From Bacillota bacterium (GTDB taxonomy: Bacteria; Bacillota; Clostridia; Tissierellales; Peptoniphilaceae), in the NCBI GenBank assembly GCA_023442495.1, contig JAEZZB010000067.1, positions 1 through 11,557 of the forward strand: a stretch of 11,557 nucleotides of DNA. Reading direction: 5' to 3'. Position numbers and translations under genes: made by a program. A model generated the notes under the pieces. The model saw nothing but the letters and a program-made list of their open reading frames with translations, made no database searches and was not told the DNA's origin. Each line of letters opens with the position of its first letter. Position 1 is the first letter of the stretch. Positions 1-7,387 of this stretch are shown here, in pieces.

Positions 1-782
1 GATTTACCTTCCTTTTGTAAATTATATGCTAATTTACCAATAGTTGTAGTTTTGCCTACACCATTTACACCAATTACAAGAATAATTGCTTGTTTATTTA
101 CTTCGAAATTTAAATCATTATTTTTATTTTTTAATTTTAGAGAATCTCTAAGTAGAGCTTCAAGTTCTCCCTTAATAAGTTTTGGATCTCTTATGTGTTT
201 TTGAGCTACTACATCTCTTAATTGCTCAACAATTTTAATAGTTGTTTCGACCCCAATATCTGCAGAAATTAAAAGTTCTTCAAGTTCATCATATAATTCG
301 TCACTTATTTTAGCCTTACCATTTATTAAATTATCAAAAGCTGAATTAAAAGCATCTCTTGTTTTGAAAAGTCCAGTTTTAAGTCTTTCAAAAAATCCCT
401 TTTTAGGAGTAATATCTTCCGAAACATTTTCTGCGTGAGTTTCATCAACTGACGGTCCCAATATTTCCTCAACATCTTCAAAAAGAATTTCAGAATCATC
501 TTCTACTTGATTTTTATCTTGTACTTTTTGAATTTCATCTTCTTTTCTTGAATAATCACTATCTTCATTAGTTAAGACATATTCTACTTCACTAACTTCG
601 TTCATATTAATTTCAACATTGTTTTTATCAATATTGATAATGGCATCTGGTTTTTTTTTATTTATTGAAGATTTCTCTTGTAAATCATTACTTTCTTTTA
701 AAATTTCTTCTCTTAACTTTGAATCTTCAAGTTCTTTATTTTCATCTTTTTTCTTGTCTAATCCAAATAATTTTCTAAACAT
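1..782 (-). CDS. ftsY: Signal recognition particle receptor FtsY (3' end beyond window)
   Basis: FtsY is the membrane-associated GTPase that docks SRP-ribosome complexes at the Sec translocon. The start at 782 is preceded by AAGGAGTG at good spacing. About 260 codons are visible. Residues 1-130 are a highly acidic, low-complexity N-terminal A-domain rich in Glu/Asp/Lys/Asn. It is followed by an N-domain helical bundle beginning near KKGFFERLK and containing DELYDELEELLISADIG. The G-domain P-loop GVNGVGKTTT starts at residue 238, and the window ends just after it, so the later G motifs and C-terminus are not seen. GVNGVGKTTT is characteristic of FtsY and separates it from Ffh. It is the last visible gene of the plsX-acpP-rnc-smc-ftsY cluster, 67 bp after smc with no terminator between, so probably co-transcribed with smc. 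Confidence 0.96.
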   Translation of the reverse strand, partial: MFRKLFGLDKKKDENKELEDSKLREEILKESNDLQEKSSINKKKPDAIINIDKNNVEINMNEVSEVEYVLTNEDSDYSRKEDEIQKVQDKNQVEDDSEILFEDVEEILGPSVDETHAENVSEDITPKKGFFERLKTGLFKTRDAFNSAFDNLINGKAKISDELYDELEELLISADIGVETTIKIVEQLRDVVAQKHIRDPKLIKGELEALLRDSLKLKNKNNDLNFEVNKQAIILVIGVNGVGKTTTIGKLAYNLQKEGK

Positions 783-849
783 ATTCACTCCTTGTAGAAA
801 TATTATTCAATATCATCATATTAATATAAAAAGGCAAAATGCGACTTTT

Positions 850-3800
850 TTAATTGTAATCATCTAATAATAAAGTAATTACTTTTGAGATTCCTCTTTC
901 TTCCATAGTTACACCATATAGGATATCTGCCATTTCCATAGAAGCCTTTCTATGTGTAATCATTATAAATTGCGATTTATCAGTTAATGACTTCAAATAA
1001 TTTACATATCTTTTAGTATTAGCTTCATCAAGTGCAGCATCTATTTCGTCTAAAATACAAAATGGTGCTGGATTGATTTCAAATATCGCAAATAATAAAG
1101 CAACTGCTGTCATAGCTTTTTCGCCACCAGATAAAAGAGCAATTGATTTTAGTTTCTTTCCTGGCGGTCTTGCGATAATATCAATACCTGCTGTAAGTAT
1201 ATCACTTGAATCTAATTTAACCTCAGCTTCTCCACCATTAAATAAAATCTTAAATATTTCATTAAATCTAATTTGAATCTTTTGGAAAGCTTCCTTAAAT
1301 GTTTCTTTCATTTCTTTTTCAATATTAGATATCATATTTATAATATCATCTCTTGATTCGATTAAATCGTTATATTGATTTTTCATGAATTGAAGTTCTT
1401 CACTTACTATATTAAATTTTTCAATACTTTCAAAATTAAAATATCCAATTTCTGAAAGTCTATTTTTAATTTGTAAAACTTCTTTCCTAGTAGCATCAGT
1501 TATTTCTAAACGATTTAATTTGAAATCTAATTCTTCGATAGTAATACTATAAGTTTCAATATAATCATTTCTTAAATCATTAACTTTTTGTTTTACATTA
1601 TCAATCTTAAGTTCAAGTCTGAACTTTTCTTTTTCATTGTCAGAAAGACTATTTTTAAGTGTTTCAATCGTTTCATAATCTTTAGAAATATTCTTCTTTT
1701 TATTTGCGAGATTTTCTTTATATTTTTCCAGTTTTTCATCAGATTGTAACGAAGATTCAATATTTTCTTTTTCTTCAATCAATTTTGAAACTTTATTTTT
1801 ACCATTGTTTAATTCAAATTTAATCGTTTCAAGTGATTTAGTATCAATTTCTAAACTGTTATGGATATCTTGAATATCAGATTTAAGATTTTCAATATCA
1901 TTTAATAATAGATTTTTATCCCTATCAAAAATTTCAATTTCAGAATTTGTAGAATAAAGCTTTTTGTCATATTCATTAATCTTTTTATTTTCATCTTCAA
2001 TAATCCGATTTAATTTTTCATATTCTAATTCATCTTTTTCGATATTTTGAATTAACTGTTCAATATTTGAATAGTCTTTAGAAATTAATTCTTTTTCTAC
2101 ATTTTCAAGAAGAGTTTTATACTCACTAAGTCTTTTTTCATTGAAATTTTTTTCAATCTTTAATTCATTAGTTTGATATCTAATATTATCTTTAATATTT
2201 AATTGATTTTTATTATCATCGTCTAATTTTTGTAGATTATATACTATATCTTTTAAGATTTCTCTTTCCTTAAAAATAGAATTATCAAATTCTTTATTTT
2301 TCAATTCAAAATCTGATAATTTATTCTTTAAATTATCTAATTCTTTTTTTCTATTAATTAATGAATTTTGCTCTTTTTTAAATAATGTACCACCAACCAT
2401 AGATCCCCATGAATTGATAACTTCACCTTCAAGAGTAATTATTCTAAATCCATTTGTTTCTTTTGAAACTTTTATTGCATCATCCATATTTTCTACTAGT
2501 ATTGTTTTAGAAAGAAAATAATCAATAATTTTTTCAATCTTTTTATCAAATTTAACTAGATTATTTAATGTATCAATCATTTTTGGATGAGAAACTTTAG
2601 TCTTAAAACCATTTATTTTACTTATTGGTAAAAATGTAATTCTACCGATTCGATTACTCTTAATATATTCTATTAAGAATTTTCCATCATTTTCATTTTC
2701 TATAACAATATTTTGAAGAGCTGAGCCAAGAGCAACATCAAGAGCATCTTTATATTTATCATCAATTGAAATTAAATCTGCAAGAACACCCACTATCTTT
2801 TGTTTTATATTGTTATCTTTATTAGCATTTTGAAGTAAATTCTGAACTGATTTATAATAACCATCGTATGATTGATATTGTCTATATAAAATATCTCTTT
2901 GGGATTTAATCATAAGATAATTTTCTTTATTTTTTTGTTGTTTAAACTCATAATCGCTAATATTCTTTAATTTATTTTCTCTATCTTTTAATAATTCTGC
3001 TATTTTATTTGTATTATAAGAAATATTTTTATCGGTTTCTCTAGCTTTATTTTCAAGCTCTGTATTTTTTTTTTGAATTTCTTTAATTTTGATTGTTAAT
3101 AAATTTATTTCATTGATATAAGAATTTTTAAGTTTTTCATTTGTAATATCAAGCTGATCCTTAGTATTTTTATCTACTTGTAAACTTGCAAGCTGTTTTT
3201 TATCATTGTCAAGTTTTTCAGAAATACTGAAATATTTTTCTCGATTTCCTAAATTAGATTGCTTTATTTCACTTAATCTAGAATTTAGTTCATTTTGCTT
3301 TATACTTAATTCTTGTTTTGACTCTTCAAGTTTTAATAATTCTTCATTTTTTTTAATTAACTCTTCAGAATATTGATTATGTCTATTAGTTTTTATAATT
3401 ATATCATTTGAGATTCTTTCAATATCCGCATTATAAAATCTTGATTTTTCATTTAATAAATTTATATCTGATTCGACTTTTTGAAGTCTTTTATCTTGTT
3501 CAATTTTATTATTTCTTAAAATTTCGATTTGATTTTCCATTTCAGTAATTTCAATTTGAACTGGATTGATTAATTTTTGAAGGTTTGAAAGTTTAATATT
3601 TTCTTCATCCATACTAGAGTTAATATAATCAAGTCTTGATTGATCATTGATTAAATCTTCTGAAGCTTTTTTTATAGCTTTATCTAATAGATTTAATTCT
3701 AATACTTCTAGTCTTGAAGTTAATTTGATACCTTCTTTTGCATTATTTGATTGAATTTCAAGCAAATCAGTTTCTTGTTGTTTAATCTTTATTTCGGAAT

Positions 3801-4374
3801 TTAATCTTTCTATATTTTCTTCATTTTTAACAAGTCTTCTTTCAGCCTCTGTCTTTTTATATTTGTTTTTAGAAATACCGCCAGCTTCATCAAATATTTC
3901 TCTTCTATCTTCTGGACGACCATTTAAAATTTCATCAATACGACCTTGTCCAATTATTGAATAGCCATCTTTACCAATACCTGTATCTAAAAATAACTCT
4001 TTAACATCTCTTAATCTTACTGGAGCTTTATTTATTAAATACTCGCTTTCACCAGTTCTAAATACACGTCTTGTTACACTTACTTCATCAAATGCAATTG
4101 GAAGTGATTTATCACTATTATCTAAAACAATAGATACTTGTGCCATATTCATTTGCTTTTTATCTTCAGTACCAGAAAATATAACATCTTGCATATTTGA
4201 ACCACGCAAAGATTTAGCAGATTGTTCTCCTAAAACCCATCTGATAGCATCTGCAATATTTGATTTTCCAGATCCATTTGGACCAACTATTGCAGAAATA
4301 TCTTTATTAAATAATAGTTTAGTTCTATCTGCAAAGCTCTTAAATCCATACAATTCAATATATTTTAGTTTCAT
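850..4374 (-). CDS. smc: Chromosome segregation protein SMC
   Basis: SMC is the ATPase of the bacterial condensin complex (with ScpA and ScpB). It extrudes DNA loops and helps separate replicated origins. At 1174 residues it is full length for the family. The N-terminal head carries Walker A GPNGSGKS at 31-38, with VLGEQSAKSLRG just after. Long heptad-rich coiled coils follow at about 170-510 and 670-1000. They flank a hinge of about 525-660 (VGVLADL... to GSMVGGTLF). The C-terminal head has the signature LLSGGEKAMTAVALLFAI from about 1080, Walker B CILDEID at about 1106-1112, the D-loop ALDEAN and the ITHR switch. The start has AGGAAG about 5 bp upstream, and the protein begins MKLKYIELYGFKSFA as expected. 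A terminator-like hairpin lies directly before its ribosome binding site. Stop TAA at 850. Confidence 0.98.
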   Translation of the reverse strand: MKLKYIELYGFKSFADRTKLLFNKDISAIVGPNGSGKSNIADAIRWVLGEQSAKSLRGSNMQDVIFSGTEDKKQMNMAQVSIVLDNSDKSLPIAFDEVSVTRRVFRTGESEYLINKAPVRLRDVKELFLDTGIGKDGYSIIGQGRIDEILNGRPEDRREIFDEAGGISKNKYKKTEAERRLVKNEENIERLNSEIKIKQQETDLLEIQSNNAKEGIKLTSRLEVLELNLLDKAIKKASEDLINDQSRLDYINSSMDEENIKLSNLQKLINPVQIEITEMENQIEILRNNKIEQDKRLQKVESDINLLNEKSRFYNADIERISNDIIIKTNRHNQYSEELIKKNEELLKLEESKQELSIKQNELNSRLSEIKQSNLGNREKYFSISEKLDNDKKQLASLQVDKNTKDQLDITNEKLKNSYINEINLLTIKIKEIQKKNTELENKARETDKNISYNTNKIAELLKDRENKLKNISDYEFKQQKNKENYLMIKSQRDILYRQYQSYDGYYKSVQNLLQNANKDNNIKQKIVGVLADLISIDDKYKDALDVALGSALQNIVIENENDGKFLIEYIKSNRIGRITFLPISKINGFKTKVSHPKMIDTLNNLVKFDKKIEKIIDYFLSKTILVENMDDAIKVSKETNGFRIITLEGEVINSWGSMVGGTLFKKEQNSLINRKKELDNLKNKLSDFELKNKEFDNSIFKEREILKDIVYNLQKLDDDNKNQLNIKDNIRYQTNELKIEKNFNEKRLSEYKTLLENVEKELISKDYSNIEQLIQNIEKDELEYEKLNRIIEDENKKINEYDKKLYSTNSEIEIFDRDKNLLLNDIENLKSDIQDIHNSLEIDTKSLETIKFELNNGKNKVSKLIEEKENIESSLQSDEKLEKYKENLANKKKNISKDYETIETLKNSLSDNEKEKFRLELKIDNVKQKVNDLRNDYIETYSITIEELDFKLNRLEITDATRKEVLQIKNRLSEIGYFNFESIEKFNIVSEELQFMKNQYNDLIESRDDIINMISNIEKEMKETFKEAFQKIQIRFNEIFKILFNGGEAEVKLDSSDILTAGIDIIARPPGKKLKSIALLSGGEKAMTAVALLFAIFEINPAPFCILDEIDAALDEANTKRYVNYLKSLTDKSQFIMITHRKASMEMADILYGVTMEERGISKVITLLLDDYN

Positions 4375-4385
4375 AAATACTTCCT

Positions 4386-4411
4386 AAAAAAAGCTATCCC
4401 ATTAGGATAGC
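4386..4411 (-). terminator. Intrinsic terminator or attenuator between rnc and smc
   Basis: In minus-strand RNA a 7-bp stem GCTATCC/GGATAGC encloses a 5-nt loop (TAATG) and is followed directly by seven Ts. The T-run leads straight into AGGAAG, the smc ribosome binding site, six bases before its ATG. The hairpin begins 7 bp after the rnc stop. The stem is short, so partial read-through is likely, and no separate smc promoter is obvious. It probably lowers smc-ftsY expression relative to plsX-acpP-rnc. That role is inference. Confidence 0.7.
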
Positions 4412-4417
4412 ATTTTG

Positions 4418-5134
4418 TTAAATTACTTCCATTTTTTCAAGTGCATCTTTAGCAGCCATTTGTTCTGCTAATTTTTTATTTTTCCCTTCTCCAGTACCAA
4501 GTACTTTATTTCCCACCTTAACATTGACATAAAATTTCTTGCAATGTGAAAGACCTTCTTCTTTTATCAATCCATAAGTACAGTTTATATTTTTATATTT
4601 GTGTAAATGTTCTTGTAGCATTGACTTAAAGTCATTTACATGCCCTTTAACAGTATCAATATTAAAGAGTTTATCTTCTATAAGATCATATATAAAATTA
4701 TAAACGAATGTATAATCACTATCTATATACAATGCACCATTAAAAGCTTCAAAAGCATCAGCTTTTATAGAATCTTTATGACGGCCACCTGTTTTTTCCT
4801 CGCCTTTACCTAATAATAAGTAGTCTGAAAGATTAATTTTATCTGAAAGCTCAGAAAATGATTTTTCACACACCAAATTTGCTCTTATCTTTGTAAGAAC
4901 TCCTTCATCTACCTTTTTTAGATATTTATAAATAATTTCACTAAATACTAGCTCTAAAACAGCATCTCCAAGGAATTCAAGCCTTTCATTACTCTTGCCA
5001 TTAAGATTTGCATGTTCATTTGAATATGAGGTATGAATAAAGGCGTTATTTAATAAATTTTTATCCTTAAATTCATAATTAATAGAACTTTCTAATTTAG
5101 AAAGTTCTATTAATCTATTATTTTCTATTTGCAT
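4418..5134 (-). CDS. rnc: Ribonuclease III
   Basis: RNase III is the double-strand-specific endoribonuclease that processes rRNA precursors and structured mRNAs. The 238 residues match the family's usual length. The catalytic domain (about 10-155) has the signature ERLEFLGDAVLE with acidic residues E50, E53 and D57. The second metal-binding pair is D126 and E129 in KADAFEAFNGALYID. A double-stranded RNA-binding domain follows at about 165-236, ending GTGEGKNKKLAEQMAAKDAL. All catalytic acids are present. The ATG lies 1 bp after the acpP stop with only a weak GGAAA-like ribosome binding site, so translation is probably coupled to acpP. It stands between acpP and smc, as in many Firmicutes. Confidence 0.97.
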   Translation of the reverse strand: MQIENNRLIELSKLESSINYEFKDKNLLNNAFIHTSYSNEHANLNGKSNERLEFLGDAVLELVFSEIIYKYLKKVDEGVLTKIRANLVCEKSFSELSDKINLSDYLLLGKGEEKTGGRHKDSIKADAFEAFNGALYIDSDYTFVYNFIYDLIEDKLFNIDTVKGHVNDFKSMLQEHLHKYKNINCTYGLIKEEGLSHCKKFYVNVKVGNKVLGTGEGKNKKLAEQMAAKDALEKMEVI

Positions 5135-5135
5135 A

Positions 5136-5363
5136 TTAGTTTCCAGTTTTTTCTTCTACCAATTTAATTACATCTTCTGTAGAGCTTAATCCTTGAATTT
5201 CTTCATCTTCAATTTGAATATCAAATTCTTCCTCAAGATTCATTATAAATTCAATTAAACCTATAGAGTCAATGTCATAGTCATTTAATAAATTTGCATT
5301 TACATCTAATTGATCAACCATTAACTCTTCTTTTATCATATTAATAATTTTTTCTCTAACCAT
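5136..5363 (-). CDS. acpP: Acyl carrier protein
   Basis: ACP carries growing acyl chains as thioesters on a 4'-phosphopantetheine arm during type II fatty acid synthesis and supplies acyl-ACP to PlsX. The product is 75 residues, acidic and predicted four-helix, with the attachment motif DIDSIG, where Ser33 is the modified residue (family norm is DSL). The helix II/III sequence IEFIMNLEEEFDIQIEDEEI is typical. GAGGTG overlaps the 3' end of plsX, and the ATG is 2 bp after the plsX stop, so the two are coupled. Position next to plsX supports a role in lipid synthesis rather than secondary metabolism. Confidence 0.96.
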   Translation of the reverse strand: MVREKIINMIKEELMVDQLDVNANLLNDYDIDSIGLIEFIMNLEEEFDIQIEDEEIQGLSSTEDVIKLVEEKTGN

Positions 5364-5365
5364 AA

Positions 5366-6361
5366 TTACACCTCATCATTAAATTCTTTTTTAATACTTT
5401 CAATTATATTGCCTTCTAGGAATTTTTCTGCTTGATATATGGCATGTTCAATTGCAATTCTATCGGAATTACCATGTGCTTTAAATAAAGGCTTATTTAC
5501 ACCCACTAGCATTCCAGCTCCAACTTTTTTATAATCATATTTGTCCTTAAATTCAGAAAGACTTGATTTAATAAATAATCCACCAATTTTCGTCTTAAGA
5601 CTTGACATCAATGAGGATTTTAATTCAGAAAATACAAAGCCTAATGCTCCTTCTGTTGATTTTAACATAACATTGCCAGAAAAACCATCTGCAACTATTA
5701 CATCAGCCTCGCCAGATAAAAATTCCCTTGCTTCAATATTACCCATAAAATTCAATTTATCATTTTCTTTGATTAAATTATAGGCTTCTTTAGATCTTAA
5801 ATCACCTTTACCCTCTTCAGTGCCGACATTTAGTAAGTATACCTTAGGATTTGATTTTCCTAGATAATCTCTTGCTACTATTGAAGCTAAAAACGCAAAC
5901 TGGGATAACATTTCAGCAGTTGTATCTACTACAGCACCTGTATCCGCTAAAAGAGTAACTCCTCCTTTTACATTTGGAACTGGAGCCATTAAGGTTGCTC
6001 TTTTTATATTTCCTATTCTCTTTGTAATAAATAGCCCCCCAGCAAGTAATGCTCCTGTACTTCCTCCAGAGAGAAATCCATCCCCTTCTTCATTTAATCT
6101 ATTAAGTCCTAATACTAAAGAAGCATCTTTCTTTTTTCTCAAAGTTCTTGCCGGATCTTCTTCATTTTTAATAAAGACATTAGTATCGATGAATTCAAAT
6201 CTATGAATATCAGCATTTTGTTCTTTAATTGTATCTCTTGCTATTTCTTCCGGTCCAACTAATATAAAATTTAAATGAGTTTTCTTAAGTGAATCTATTA
6301 CACCCAATACAACTTCTTTTGCACCTAAATCGGTTCCCAATAAATCAATAATTAATTTCAT
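5366..6361 (-). CDS. plsX: Phosphate acyltransferase PlsX
   Basis: PlsX converts acyl-ACP and phosphate to acyl-phosphate, the acyl donor for PlsY in phosphatidic acid synthesis. It is a peripheral membrane enzyme. The 331 residues are normal for the family. Recognisable blocks are LSGGSTGALLAGG (about 98-109), LLADTGAVVDT (about 137-147), LLNVGTEEGKGD (about 176-187), LSGEADVIVADGFSGNVMLKSTEG (about 215-238) and VGVNKPLFKAHGNSD (about 285-299). The N-terminus reads MKLIIDLLGTDLGAKEVV where most PlsX proteins have a DAMGGD motif, an unusual variant. GGAGT sits 5 bp before the ATG. It is the first gene of the operon in this window. rpmF or fapR, often found just upstream in relatives, is replaced here by a terminator and accessory DNA. 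Confidence 0.95.
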   Translation of the reverse strand: MKLIIDLLGTDLGAKEVVLGVIDSLKKTHLNFILVGPEEIARDTIKEQNADIHRFEFIDTNVFIKNEEDPARTLRKKKDASLVLGLNRLNEEGDGFLSGGSTGALLAGGLFITKRIGNIKRATLMAPVPNVKGGVTLLADTGAVVDTTAEMLSQFAFLASIVARDYLGKSNPKVYLLNVGTEEGKGDLRSKEAYNLIKENDKLNFMGNIEAREFLSGEADVIVADGFSGNVMLKSTEGALGFVFSELKSSLMSSLKTKIGGLFIKSSLSEFKDKYDYKKVGAGMLVGVNKPLFKAHGNSDRIAIEHAIYQAEKFLEGNIIESIKKEFNDEV

Positions 6362-6386
6362 ATTTACTCCATTCCATATAGTTTAT

Positions 6387-6415
6387 ATAATATCATAATT
6401 AAGGTTATTTTTAAA
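6387..6415 (-). promoter_or_regulatory. Probable plsX operon promoter
   Basis: On the minus strand a -35-like TTTAAA (6415-6410) is separated by 17 bp from a -10-like TATTAT (6392-6387). The start point would fall about 20 nt before the plsX ATG, leaving a short leader that includes GGAGT. The -35 matches consensus at 4 of 6 positions and the -10 at 5 of 6. A TATAAT also occurs at 6422-6417 but lacks a convincing -35. In A+T-rich DNA such matches occur by chance. No FapR-like box was seen. Confidence 0.4.
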
Positions 6416-6470
6416 TATTATAGTTTATTTGTACTTATCTTTGTAGCCACATAAATATATTTGTAAATAT

Positions 6471-6508
6471 AAAAAGTCTGTCTAGATAATTCTAGACAGA
6501 CTTTTTTT
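6471..6508. terminator. Bidirectional intrinsic terminator between accessory island and plsX
   Basis: A perfect 16-bp inverted repeat (6471-6486 and 6491-6506) has core AGTCTGTCTAGA and a 4-nt TAAT loop. There are seven Ts on the plus side and five on the minus side. It can stop minus-strand transcripts coming from the island before they reach the plsX promoter, and any plus-strand transcription out of the operon region. It is the natural border between host operon and accessory DNA. Confidence 0.85.
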
Positions 6509-6668
6509 GCAATATTTGCTATTTTCGATTCTTGAAAATTGATTTTATACCATTTCAAAAAGTACCAAAGATTTTCTCATACGATTAGCTACAATGTTGA
6601 TCTTAAAGTCTTTTTATTATCTTTTGTTGAAAATGAAAAAACGGGACAATTATGTTATTTCTGCTCGC

Positions 6669-6958
6669 TCAACTTTCTCGAATTATGCTCAAGGTTTCTT
6701 TGAAGTCCGAAGTATTAAAAGCAACTTTAAGCAATATTTTAATATCTCATTTGTCAATTCCTCCGCATTCTCGATAAAACTTTCAAGCATTGCTCCTCTT
6801 ATGATTAGTCTGTGATTTCTTTTTTTCTGCTCTCTCAATTTGTCTTGCCGTAGAATTTTCTTCTCTTGATTTTCAAGCTGTTTTAACTGCTTTTCCGTTT
6901 TATCAAGTTCATCTTCTAACGCTCTTATATTTTGCCTTGTTTTTTCTAATTCTTTCAA
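6669..6958 (-). pseudogene. DUF3847/MobC-like mobilization gene, frameshifted near its 3' end
   Basis: The reading frame opens at a TTG (6958) with AGGAGG nine bases upstream. It encodes a charged coiled coil (about 1-47) followed by RNHRLIIRGAMLESFIENAEELTNE. The HRLI-RGA-LES block is what I associate with DUF3847/MobC-like proteins encoded next to relaxases in Tn1549-type conjugative elements. After ELTNE the open frame gives an atypical tail and stops at 6689. The neighbouring minus frame gives a family-like ending, IKILLKVAFNTSDFKETLS then IIRES, with a stop at 6669-6671. Both frames meet near 6743-6748, where one base seems to be missing. No relaxase follows; only about 160 bp and a terminator separate it from plsX. 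The family name is from memory, so moderate confidence; the frame switch is visible directly. Confidence 0.6.
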
Positions 6959-6991
6959 TTTTTATATCCTCCTTTTTTATTTTATGGTATT

Positions 6992-7025
6992 AAAAAAGCG
7001 ACTAAGATTTTTCTTAATCGCTTTT
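6992..7025 (-). terminator. Terminator of the restriction-modification cassette
   Basis: In minus-strand RNA a 14-bp stem (arms 7025-7012 and 7007-6994), with core AGCGATTAAGA, closes on a 4-nt AAAA loop and is followed by further Ts. One pair is a U-G wobble that would be an A-C mismatch in plus-strand RNA, so the structure favours the minus strand. It lies 23 bp after the stop of the endonuclease remnant and before the MobC-like gene. It is a member of a small hairpin family in this island. Confidence 0.85.
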
Positions 7026-7047
7026 ACCATTACCTTGAAATAATATT

Positions 7048-7380
7048 TTAAGCTAACCAATTCAAAGCTTTATCTTTTACTTTGTTAAACCAATCTTTTT
7101 CATTTTCAGCTGTTTTAGATACTTTTTTTGAATATTCAAATAAAGATTTTACATTATCAGGTGTTGGCGTATAGTCAGCTTTATATGAATCTTCTACCAT
7201 CTTTATGAACACATTTAATTCTAAAGGTACAATCACAGATTTACCACCATAAAACTCTATATTTAGATTATGCAAAGTGAAAAAATGAGATATAGAAGCA
7301 TCATTTTCAGGTATTATTTTCATCGGACTTCTTGGTGAAGTAGTGAAAAATAAAAATCTCGTTCCTGTTAATGACGCCAT
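7048..7380 (-). pseudogene. AlwI/BstNBI-family restriction endonuclease, internally deleted remnant
   Basis: The open frame gives 110 residues, whereas enzymes of the AlwI/BstNBI/MlyI/PleI type II (IIS) family are several hundred residues long. Residues 1-25 look like the family N-terminus: the FFTTSPRSPMKIIPE block corresponds to the SPRSPEKIQPE block I recall from BstNBI. From residue 26 on, NDASISHFF...FYGGKSVIVPLELNVFIKMVEDSY resembles the family's C-terminal segment (in BstNBI, a stretch with RIIPLSLKQF). The PD-(D/E)XK catalytic core lying between these parts is absent. The joint at about 7303-7311 keeps the frame, which suggests a clean internal deletion. The ATG is 7 bp after the methyltransferase stop, with AGGTG overlapping that stop codon, so it is the last gene of the cassette. 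It is unlikely to cut DNA; a residual DNA-binding or other role cannot be excluded. Confidence 0.6.
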
Positions 7381-7387
7381 GTTACAC

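Noticed and set aside
619..867. Plus-strand open frame opposite the ftsY start and smc end
   Set aside because: Mirror of the acidic FtsY coding region; no ribosome binding site and implausible protein.
1593..1778. Lys-rich minus-strand frame inside smc
   Set aside because: Shifted frame of the smc coiled coil; low-complexity Lys/Ile sequence.
6620..6668. Possible oriT nick region (ATAATTGTCCCG on the minus strand) just after the mobilization gene
   Set aside because: The place is right and the bases faintly recall nick sites of MobQ-type plasmids, but there is no supporting inverted repeat and no relaxase, so I could not support it.
6594..6815. Plus-strand open frame of 73 codons opposite the MobC-like gene
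   Set aside because: It lies antisense to a gene with a good ribosome binding site and family-like sequence, and its own composition (Ser/Phe-rich) is that of a shadow frame.
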